Source: Gammaproteobacteria bacterium
Lineage (GTDB): Bacteria; Gemmatimonadota; Gemmatimonadetes; Longimicrobiales; Gaopeijiaceae
Direction of reading: 5' to 3'
Length of the DNA stretch: 64,000 nucleotides
NCBI GenBank assembly: GCA_028821195.1
Contig: JAPPHB010000082.1
Coordinates: 8,308 to 72,307, forward strand
The position numbers were made by a program, and so were the translations under genes. Every line of letters begins with the position of its first letter. Positions within the stretch are counted from its first letter, which is position 1. Of this stretch, positions 43,961 to 50,979 are shown one piece after another. The notes beneath the pieces were generated by a model that had not been told where the DNA came from, searched no databases, and saw nothing but the letters and a program-made list of their open reading frames with translations.

Positions 43961-44659
43961 ATGCGAACAAACCGGATCCCCATGCCCCCTGCATCGACGG
44001 GAGGCCATCTCCCGATACCCGTCTCGCACGGCCTGCTGGACGCTGTGCTGCGCCAACCGCGGGAGGCTCCGCGCGGGGCCGCGGTCATGTGCCACCCGCA
44101 TCCCCTGCACGGGGGCACGATGCACACCAAGGCCGTGTACCGCGCCGCCCAGGCCATGACCGAGGCCGGGCTGGCGGCGCTCCGCTTCAACTTTCGCGGC
44201 GTGGGGCGCAGCACCGGCTCCTACGACGGAGGACTCGGCGAGACCGAGGACGCGCGCGCCGCGCTGCGGCACGTGGAGCGGCTCTTTCCGGGGCTGCCGC
44301 TGGTGGCCGGCGGATTCTCGTTCGGGTCGCTGGTCGCGCTGAGGGCGGGCGCGGGCCATGCGCGCGTCGCGGCCATGGTCGGCGTGGGGCTCGCCTTCGA
44401 CCGCCATGACTACGGGTTCCTGGCGGCGGCGCGCTGCCCCGTGCTCATCGTTCAGGGCGAACGCGACGAGTTCGGTTCGGGAGCCCGGGCCGTGGAATTC
44501 GCCCGCCAACTGGGCGAGCCGGTGGAGGCGGTCGTCATCCCGGGAGCGGACCACTACTTTCACGGGCACTTCGACGAACTGCGCCGCGGCATACGGGACT
44601 TCCTCACCCGGCCGGCGGTCGCCCGGGCGCTGGAACGGAAGCGGATCGAAACAGGATGA
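43961..44659 (+). CDS. Alpha/beta hydrolase, dienelactone-hydrolase-like
   Basis: 232 residues from the ATG at 43961 (an ATG at 43982 is also possible; neither has a clear ribosome site). The oxyanion region is HPHPLHGGTMHTKAVYRAA, with LRFNFRGVGRSTGSYDGG; the nucleophile elbow is GGFSFGS; the acid is in GERDEFG and the His in GADHYFHGHF. This is the pattern of the family often annotated as CocE/YpfH-like hydrolases. The substrate is unknown. Confidence 0.85.
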   Translation: MRTNRIPMPPASTGGHLPIPVSHGLLDAVLRQPREAPRGAAVMCHPHPLHGGTMHTKAVYRAAQAMTEAGLAALRFNFRGVGRSTGSYDGGLGETEDARAALRHVERLFPGLPLVAGGFSFGSLVALRAGAGHARVAAMVGVGLAFDRHDYGFLAAARCPVLIVQGERDEFGSGARAVEFARQLGEPVEAVVIPGADHYFHGHFDELRRGIRDFLTRPAVARALERKRIETG

Positions 44660-44907
44660 GAGATCGCAGCCGCATCGTCGGCAACTTGGAGGCCATCTAC
44701 ACGAGCGCCTTCAGCAAAGCCGAACGCGAGAACGACCGTGCCGAGATGGACCGGCTGGACTTCGCCTTCCAACGCGACCAGCTCTACCTGGAAACGCTGC
44801 TCGACATCCGCGACCTCCTCCTCCCCGAAGCGGAAGGCGCCGTGGACAAGGCCACGAGCCTGATCGACAAGGCGAAGGTCATCAGGAGGGCCGTCAAGCT
44901 GCGGTAG
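44656..44907 (+). CDS. Small helical hypothetical protein
   Basis: 83 residues, almost wholly helical and charged (RIVGNLEAIYTSAFSKAERENDRAEMDRLDFAFQRDQLYLETLLDIRDLLL), ending in basic residues. Its ATG overlaps the hydrolase stop as ATGA, which argues for translation. The family is not recognised. Confidence 0.7.
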   Translation: MRDRSRIVGNLEAIYTSAFSKAERENDRAEMDRLDFAFQRDQLYLETLLDIRDLLLPEAEGAVDKATSLIDKAKVIRRAVKLR

Positions 44908-44918
44908 CGGACGCCGCC

Positions 44919-45476
44919 TCAGGCCCGCTCCCGGTTGGCGGGTTTGGACATGTAGATGTCCGGCCGGCCCCGGCCGTTGGCGTCCGGCATGCACCCGGTG
45001 ACCACGTAGCCCAGCCGGCGATAGAAGAGAAACGGGTGCCGGTCGCCCAGGTCCCGCAGGGCGGCGATGTGACGCGGGACATCCTCGTAGAGGTCCACGC
45101 CGGCGAGCGAGGTCTGCCCGCCGTCGTCATCGGTACCGAGCGTGAACGTCAGCGCGCCGCGGCGGCGCGCCTCATCCTCGAATGCGGCCACCAGCGTCCT
45201 TCCCACCCCGCGAAGCCGGTGCTCGCGCCGCACGACGAGCGGGTGCAGTTCCCACACCCGGCCCTCGTATTGCGGCAGACCGCCGATCCACCCCAGGAGC
45301 CGGACACCGTCGAGGGCGGCGAAGGCGAAGCCCTGGCGAAGGACTTGCGACACCTCCTCCGCGGCGGCCTCCAGATCCGGCCACCCCCGCGGATGATCGT
45401 CGAAGCCCTCAACCAGCAGCGCCGCGGCCTGCCCGTGCACGGCGTCGGGCTGGCCGCCCAGCTCGGTGATCGTCAC
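44919..45476 (-). CDS. AAC(6')-Ii-like GNAT acetyltransferase
   Basis: 185 residues from a GTG at 45476 with GGGAGAG upstream. The sequence follows chromosomal aminoglycoside 6'-N-acetyltransferase AAC(6')-Ii closely in pattern: GWIGGLPQYEGRVWELHPLVV, R/Q-x-x-G-x-G/A-type RGVGRTLV (acetyl-CoA loop), TLGTDDD, DLYEDV, HPFLFYRRLGYVVTG and PDIYMSKP. It may acetylate aminoglycosides or a native small molecule or protein. The resistance phenotype is not shown by sequence alone. Confidence 0.82.
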   Translation of the reverse strand: MTITELGGQPDAVHGQAAALLVEGFDDHPRGWPDLEAAAEEVSQVLRQGFAFAALDGVRLLGWIGGLPQYEGRVWELHPLVVRREHRLRGVGRTLVAAFEDEARRRGALTFTLGTDDDGGQTSLAGVDLYEDVPRHIAALRDLGDRHPFLFYRRLGYVVTGCMPDANGRGRPDIYMSKPANRERA

Positions 45477-45582
45477 ATCGCTCTCCCTGATTGCGGCGGA
45501 CGGCGCTCCGCCCCGGAGCAGGGGTCGCGCACGGGTATTATACTCTGCCCTGGATGCGGGTGGCGTCGTGCACGGACCTGCG

Positions 45583-46143
45583 ATGACGCGGATGAAGATC
45601 TATACCAGACGAGGGGACGAGGGAGAAACCGGCCTGCTGGGGGGCGGGCGGGTGGCCAAGGACCATCCGCGCCTGCACGCGTACGGCACGGTGGACGAAC
45701 TCAGTTCGTGCCTCGGGCTCGCCCGCGGGCAGACCGGAGTTCCGGCCACCGCCGCCCGCCTGGTACGGATCCAGCGCGACCTCTTCGCCATCGGCGCCTC
45801 CCTCGCCTGTCCGCCGGCCGCGGAGGGACGCAAGCGGCCGCCGGTGCCCGAGGTGCCGGTCGAGCGGGTCGCCGAGATGGAGGCGTGGATGGACGAAGCG
45901 GACGCCGGGCTGCCCGCGCTCCGCAACTTCATCCTGCCGGGCGGTGCGCCGGCCGCCGCGACGCTGCACCTCGCTCGCTCCGTGTGCCGCCGCGCGGAGC
46001 GGGTCACCGTGGCCCTCGCCGTGCGCGAAGCGGTCGACGAGGGCATCCTCCGCTACCTCAACCGGTTGTCGGACCTGCTCTTCGTGCTGGCCCGGGTCGA
46101 GAACCACGCGGCGGGAACCGCCGACCAGACCTGGGAGAAATAG
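45583..46143 (+). CDS. PduO-type cob(I)alamin adenosyltransferase
   Basis: 186 residues from the ATG at 45583 (an ATG three codons on is possible). [39 protein letters not shown] is the ATP-binding signature; [25 protein letters not shown] and [14 protein letters not shown] are the cobalamin-pocket motifs. It makes adenosylcobalamin. A TATACT -10-like element (45539-45544) lies just upstream. No B12 riboswitch is recognisable. Confidence 0.93.
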   Translation: MTRMKIYTRRGDEGETGLLGGGRVAKDHPRLHAYGTVDELSSCLGLARGQTGVPATAARLVRIQRDLFAIGASLACPPAAEGRKRPPVPEVPVERVAEMEAWMDEADAGLPALRNFILPGGAPAAATLHLARSVCRRAERVTVALAVREAVDEGILRYLNRLSDLLFVLARVENHAAGTADQTWEK

Positions 46144-46339
46144 GCCGCCTCGCCGGCGAGGTTACAGGGGAACCGCACGACGCGAGCCTGGCCCTTCCCG
46201 GGGGCGTGGTCCTTGCAACCGCTATGGGCTTCCTCCATCATTCAGCGCGGTATGGAGCCGGAATAACGCTCGGTGGGCCCGCGGGGAGCAGGTCGGCAAT
46301 GCGCCAGGCCCCGGGCCACTTCGAGTCTCAGGAGGGGCC

Positions 46340-46573
46340 ATGACATACATCATCACGGAGCCGTGCATCGGGACCAAGGACGCGAGCTGCGTCGAGGTCT
46401 GTCCGGTGGACTGCATCTACGAAACCGAGGATCAGTATCTCATCCATCCGGATGAATGCATCGACTGCGGAGCGTGCGAGCCGGAGTGTCCCGTGCAGGC
46501 CATCTTCCCGGACACGGATGTCCCCGACGAGTGGACGAACTACATCGAGAAGAACAAGGACTACTTCGAATGA
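46340..46573 (+). CDS. fdxA: 7Fe ferredoxin (3Fe-4S / 4Fe-4S)
   Basis: 77 residues with GGAGGGG before the [23 protein letters not shown] binds the 3Fe-4S cluster and [16 protein letters not shown] the 4Fe-4S cluster, the FdxA arrangement; the tail ...[15 protein letters not shown] is usual. A low-potential electron carrier; the partner is unknown. Confidence 0.93.
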   Translation: MTYIITEPCIGTKDASCVEVCPVDCIYETEDQYLIHPDECIDCGACEPECPVQAIFPDTDVPDEWTNYIEKNKDYFE

Positions 46574-46665
46574 TCCCCGGCGGACGGCCGGTATTTGCCT
46601 GAGGGTCACCCCTTCCCGGCAGGGGCGCGAGCGGGTCGCGCCGGGGAATCGGGGCGTCAGATGAT

Positions 46666-46869
46666 CTAGATGCCCAGTTCCCGCAACTGCTCCGGGGTGA
46701 GCGCTCGCCGGTAGGCGTCCCGAGCCCGCGTGCGGTGGCGGGACCGGGTGCCGACGAGGATGAGGGTAGCCACGGCAGCGGCACCCAGCAGGCCAACGGT
46801 AAAGACTCGGATGATCCCTCCCCATTTTTGCAGATCCCGTATTCCAACCAGCCTTCGCCGCCCCTTCAT
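46666..46869 (-). CDS. Small single-TM hypothetical protein
   Basis: 67 residues: basic N-terminus, one transmembrane helix (VFTVGLLGAAAVATLILVG), then an Arg-rich cytoplasmic tail ending LTPEQLRELGI. The composition looks like a real membrane protein. The family is not recognised. Confidence 0.5.
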   Translation of the reverse strand: MKGRRRLVGIRDLQKWGGIIRVFTVGLLGAAAVATLILVGTRSRHRTRARDAYRRALTPEQLRELGI

Positions 46870-47057
46870 AGCATGAACCGTGCCTCGCGCAATTCGGGCG
46901 CCAAACCTGCCCTGAGGGCGCCAATCTCCGCACTTCGGGCGCGCTTGCCCGAGTCATGGCGGATGCGTGCAATCGGAAAACCGGAAACCAACTTTCCGGA
47001 GCCACTGAAAACTGATGCCCGGCCGGGTCGTGAGCCGCCCCTCAGCGGGACTCCGCG

Positions 47058-48233
47058 ATGACCCCGCGGGAGAGCGTGGAGGGCCGCGCGAGGGAGGGCG
47101 ACGCCCTGGCGCTGGCGCGCCTCCTGGTGGCCGTGCCGTCCGTCAATCCTCGCATCGAGGCCTCCGGCAGCGGAGAAGCGGAGATCGCCGCCTGCGCGGC
47201 CGGGTTGCTCGAAGGCTGGGGATTCGATGTCTCGCTGACGGAGCCCGAGCCGGGCCGCCCCAACGTGGTCGGACGCACGGGCGATGGGCCCCGAAGCCTG
47301 ATGTTCAACGGTCACCTGGACACCGTCGGTGTCGAGGGGATGACCATCGCCCCCTTCGACGCGCAGGTTCGGGACGGACGCCTGTGGGGCCGCGGGTCGT
47401 GCGACATGAAGGGCGGGGTGGCGGCCCTCTTGAGCGCCGCGGCCGCCCTGGCGCGCCAAGGTCCGCCAGGTGAACTCATCGTCGCGCTGACCGCCGACGA
47501 GGAGCACGCCAGCACCGGAATGGCCGGGCTCACCGATGCCGGCGTGGGCGCCGATGCCGCCGTAGTGTGCGAGCCCACCGGGCTCGCGGTCATGCCCGCC
47601 CACAAGGGGTTCGTGTGGGTCGAGGCCGGCTTCGCGGGACGTGCCGCCCACGGTTCCCGGCCCGACCAGGGGGTGGACGCGATTCTGCACGCCGCCGAAT
47701 TCCTCGTCGCCATGGCCGAGTACGAGCAGAGCCTGTTCGAGCGGGCGCCGCATCCCCTGCTGGGCTGGGGGTCGATTCACGCGGGGACCATCTCCGGGGG
47801 GGCCGCCCCATCGGTCTATCCGGAGCACTGCGAGGTCGTGGTGGAGCGCCGAACCCTGCCCCACGAGTCGCCCGAGGCCGTCATGCAGGAGCTCGCGGCC
47901 GTGGTGGCGGGGCTCGGAGAGGAGGCACGGTCCGGCGCCGCGCTGCGCATGACGCTGGAGCGTCCGGGGACGGAGGTGCCGGAGGCGTCACCACTGGTGC
48001 AGGGCCTGCTCGGGGCGGTCGCCGCCAGCGGACGGGATCCGACCATCGAGGGCATGACCGCCTGGGTCGACGCCGCCTTCCTGAACCGGTCCGGGACTCC
48101 GGCCGTATGTTTCGGTCCGGGGTCGATCGCGCAGGCACACTCCGCCGACGAATGGATCGCGGTCGACGAGATCGAGGCCTGCGCGCGCATCCTGGAGGAT
48201 TTCGGCCGGGAGTTTCTGTTCAGAGGAAGGTAG
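47058..48233 (+). CDS. M20 family metallopeptidase (ArgE/DapE/CPG2-like)
   Basis: 391 residues. Metal ligands and catalytic residues: FNGHLDTVG, GRGSCDMKGGVAALL, LTADEEHASTG and the C-terminal FGPGSIAQAHSADEWIAV; a dimerisation domain lies between (about 190-295). It deacylates an N-acyl amino acid or cleaves a dipeptide. It runs directly into the DUF1707 gene and an arginase gene, so an arginine or ornithine derivative is a reasonable guess. Confidence 0.88.
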   Translation: MTPRESVEGRAREGDALALARLLVAVPSVNPRIEASGSGEAEIAACAAGLLEGWGFDVSLTEPEPGRPNVVGRTGDGPRSLMFNGHLDTVGVEGMTIAPFDAQVRDGRLWGRGSCDMKGGVAALLSAAAALARQGPPGELIVALTADEEHASTGMAGLTDAGVGADAAVVCEPTGLAVMPAHKGFVWVEAGFAGRAAHGSRPDQGVDAILHAAEFLVAMAEYEQSLFERAPHPLLGWGSIHAGTISGGAAPSVYPEHCEVVVERRTLPHESPEAVMQELAAVVAGLGEEARSGAALRMTLERPGTEVPEASPLVQGLLGAVAASGRDPTIEGMTAWVDAAFLNRSGTPAVCFGPGSIAQAHSADEWIAVDEIEACARILEDFGREFLFRGR

Positions 48234-48947
48234 ATGAAGAACGATCCGCAGGCGGGCGGCACCGGGCTCGACAAGGTTCGCCAGGCCACCATCGACCGGT
48301 TGTGCGAGCGGTTCGCCGAGGATCGCCTGTCCATGCCCGACTTCGAGCGCCGCCTTGATCTCGCGCATCGGGCGACCTCGACCCGTCAGCTCGCGGCACT
48401 CGTGGCCGGTTTCCCTGCCACGACACAGGAGCCCGGCGCCGGCGGCCTCGTCCCGGCGACTCGCGCGCACCAGACCCTCCCCGCGGATGTGGTGCCCCCG
48501 GAGAGGGTGCCGGCCCGGCAGTTCATGGCGGGTGTCCTGGGAGCGAGCACGCGGGGTGGGGCGTGGATCGCGCCCCGCGAGATGTACGCCGTCGCGCTCA
48601 TGGGGGGCGTCGAGCTCGATTTTCGGGAAGCCGGTTTCGGCCCGGGTGTGACCGAGGTCACCGTCTTCGCCCTCTGGGGAGGCGTGGACATCATCGTTCC
48701 TCCGGGTCTCCAGGTCGAATGCAGCGGCGCGGGCATCATGGGAGCGTTCGAAAGGACGCCCGACGAGCTCGCGGACGCGTCCGCGGGCTCCCTGGATCCG
48801 GGATCTCCGGTGTTGCGGGTCAACGGGGTGGCCATGATGGGTGGCGTTGACGTGACCACGCGGCTGCCGGGCGAAAGGGAGAAGGACGCGGTCCGCCGCC
48901 GCAAGCTGGCGCGGAAGGCGCGCCGCAAGGAGCTCCGCGGATGGTGA
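48234..48947 (+). CDS. DUF1707 and LiaF-like domain protein
   Basis: 237 residues. The N-terminal DUF1707 domain is VRQATIDRLCERFAEDRLSMPDFERRLDLAHRATST. The C-terminal beta domain (VALMGGVELDFREAG...VFALWGGVDIIVPPG...VNGVAMMGGVDV) is the repeated-turn LiaF-type domain. There is no membrane segment, so the protein is probably cytoplasmic. The ATG follows the M20 stop with no gap, and the end overlaps the arginase start. Confidence 0.88.
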   Translation: MKNDPQAGGTGLDKVRQATIDRLCERFAEDRLSMPDFERRLDLAHRATSTRQLAALVAGFPATTQEPGAGGLVPATRAHQTLPADVVPPERVPARQFMAGVLGASTRGGAWIAPREMYAVALMGGVELDFREAGFGPGVTEVTVFALWGGVDIIVPPGLQVECSGAGIMGAFERTPDELADASAGSLDPGSPVLRVNGVAMMGGVDVTTRLPGEREKDAVRRRKLARKARRKELRGW

Positions 48948-49852
48948 AGGAGCTGGCGCTGGTGTCGGTGCAGATGGATCTCGGCGCCGGGCGGCGCGGC
49001 GTGGACATGGGGCCGTCCGCGATGCGCATCGCCGGCCTCCGCGACGCGCTGGAGCGACTCGGCTATCGTGTCCGCGAGATGGGAACGGTGGTGGCGACCG
49101 ATCCCGAGCGCACCGAGCAGCGGGACCTGCAGGCGCGCTACCTGCCCGAAGTCGAATCCGTGTGCCGCCGCGCCCGCGACATGGTCGAGGACGCGCTGGT
49201 GCGGGGATGGATGCCGCTCGTGCTGGGCGGCGACCACAGCATCGCCATCGGATCCGTTGCCGGCGTCAGCCGCTTCTACGCGCGCACCAGGGAGAGGGTT
49301 GGCCTGATCTGGGTGGATGCGCATTCCGACATGAACACGCCCGAGTCCAGCCCGTCCGGCAACGTGCACGGGATGCCGCTCGCGGTGCTGACCGGCCACG
49401 GGCCGCAGGTGCTGAGATCGCTGGCGGACAGGCACCCGGCAGTGCGGCCGCAGAACGTGAGCATGATCGGCGTGCGCGAAATCGACCGGGCCGAGCGGGA
49501 GGTGGTCAGGTCATCCGGCGTGCGCGTGTTCACGATGTCGGAGGTGGACGAGCGCGGGATCGCCTCCTGCGTGGACGAGGCGATCGCCAGAGCGAGCGCC
49601 GGCACCGCGGGGTTCCACCTCTCCTACGACCTCGACAGCCTCGATCCCATGATCGCACCGGGGGTCGGCACACCCGTGGCCGGCGGGCTGACCTTCCGCG
49701 AAGGGCACCTGATCTGCGAGAAGGTGGCGCGGTCGGGAGGGCTCGTCGGCCTGGAAATGGTGGAGCTCAACCCGGTCCTGGACGCACGCAACCGCACAGC
49801 CAAGATGGCGGTGGGGCTGATCGCCTCCGCGCTGGGGCAGACGATCCTCTGA
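48941..49852 (+). CDS. rocF: Arginase
   Basis: 303 residues, the usual arginase length. Manganese ligands in LGGDHSIAIG, WVDAHSDMNTPESSPSGNVHGMP and SYDLDSLDPMIAPGVGTPVAGGL. It hydrolyses arginine to ornithine and urea. The start overlaps the upstream gene by seven bases (ATGGTGA). Agmatinase is less likely given the SGNVHGMP loop. Confidence 0.95.
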   Translation: MVKELALVSVQMDLGAGRRGVDMGPSAMRIAGLRDALERLGYRVREMGTVVATDPERTEQRDLQARYLPEVESVCRRARDMVEDALVRGWMPLVLGGDHSIAIGSVAGVSRFYARTRERVGLIWVDAHSDMNTPESSPSGNVHGMPLAVLTGHGPQVLRSLADRHPAVRPQNVSMIGVREIDRAEREVVRSSGVRVFTMSEVDERGIASCVDEAIARASAGTAGFHLSYDLDSLDPMIAPGVGTPVAGGLTFREGHLICEKVARSGGLVGLEMVELNPVLDARNRTAKMAVGLIASALGQTIL

Positions 49853-49861
49853 GGGCCCTGC

Positions 49862-50281
49862 CTACGCGCAGTGCTCGTCGAAGGCGCTGCCCAGGTCGGC
49901 GGCGATCTGGTAGGCCGAATGCCCCTCGATCTGGTGGCGTTCCATCATGTACACGAGTTCGCCGTCCTTGAACAGCGCGACCGAGGGGGACGACGGCGGG
50001 TAGCCGGCGATGTACTCGCGGGCCTTGGCCGTGGCATCCATGTCCTGACCGGCGAAAACGGTGGTCAGGATCTCGGGGCGGTTCTCGTGCTCCAGCGCCA
50101 GGGCGACGCCGGGACGCATGGCGCCGGCCGCGCAACCGCAGATGGAGTTGACCACCAGCAGCAGCGGGCGGTCCTCACCGTCCACGACCGCTTCCACCTG
50201 GTCGGACGTGCGCAGTTCCTGAAAGCCCAGGCGGACGAGTTCCGCGCGCATGGGGGCGACAATCATCTCCGGGTATGGCAT
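49862..50281 (-). CDS. BrxA/BrxB-type bacilliredoxin
   Basis: 139 residues from the ATG at 50281 with GGAG upstream. Thioredoxin-like fold with the CGC active site in VVNSICGCAAG and SPSVALFKDGELVYMMERHQIEGHS, as in YphP/YqiW. It removes bacillithiol from proteins in organisms that make it, or acts as another disulfide reductase. No bacillithiol synthesis gene lies in the window. Confidence 0.9.
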   Translation of the reverse strand: MPYPEMIVAPMRAELVRLGFQELRTSDQVEAVVDGEDRPLLLVVNSICGCAAGAMRPGVALALEHENRPEILTTVFAGQDMDATAKAREYIAGYPPSSPSVALFKDGELVYMMERHQIEGHSAYQIAADLGSAFDEHCA

Positions 50282-50466
50282 CGGGAAATCACTCCGCTCG
50301 CTGGGGACGACAGGGAACGGGATGCGCAGCCGGCGATGGTACCTCACCGGATCGCTGCTTCGGACATCCCGGTCGGCGGAAAGTAACGGGGAGCGAACTG
50401 TCGCCTCAAGTCCTGGTACTATTGGTTTCAGGAATCTCACACGAAGCGGGAGGCTGCCGGACTCGC

Positions 50467-50979
50467 ATGGCGAAGGCCACGACCTGCATCGTACATCTGC
50501 GCGTCAACGGAGACGACTACGAACCGGGCGTGCCCTCGCACTACACGCTGCTGGAGACCCTCCGGTACGTGATCGGGCTCACGGGCTCCAAGCAGGGCTG
50601 CGACAAGGGCGATTGCGGGGCATGCACGGTCATCCTCGATGGAGAGCCGCACCTGTCGTGCATCACCCCGGTGCTGGCGGCGGAGGGGCGCGAGATCCGC
50701 ACCGTCGAAGGGCTGGCAGGCGCGGGGCGGCCGCACCCGCTGCAGGACGCCTTCGACCTCAACGGGGCGGCGCAGTGCGGGTTCTGCACGCCCGGGATCC
50801 TGTGCTCGGCGGCCGCCCTTCTGGAGCGCAACGATGCGCCGAGCCGGACGGAAATCCGGGAGGCGCTCGCCGGCAACCTCTGCCGCTGCACCGGTTACAC
50901 CAAGATCTACGACGCCGTCGAGTCGGCCGCCGCAGTGTTGCGCGGGCAGGGCGGCGGCGGAACGGGGAACGGCGAATGA
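50467..50979 (+). CDS. 4-hydroxybenzoyl-CoA reductase-like gamma subunit (2Fe-2S)
   Basis: 170 residues from the ATG at 50467. Plant-type cluster GSKQGCDKGDCGACTV, and the second 2Fe-2S in AAQCGFCTPG...NLCRCTGYTKI. This small subunit passes electrons between the molybdenum site and the flavin subunit. Four-base ATGA overlap with the large subunit. I assign it to the HcrABC type because of the 4Fe-4S loop in the flavin subunit at 54542; other xanthine dehydrogenase family members cannot be told apart from this subunit alone. Confidence 0.88.
   Translation: MAKATTCIVHLRVNGDDYEPGVPSHYTLLETLRYVIGLTGSKQGCDKGDCGACTVILDGEPHLSCITPVLAAEGREIRTVEGLAGAGRPHPLQDAFDLNGAAQCGFCTPGILCSAAALLERNDAPSRTEIREALAGNLCRCTGYTKIYDAVESAAAVLRGQGGGGTGNGE

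Noticed and set aside
46144-46339. Possible cobalamin riboswitch after the adenosyltransferase gene
   Set aside because: Some GGGGAACC- and GGGCCACT-like words occur, but the B12-box and core order are absent, and the element would precede a ferredoxin.
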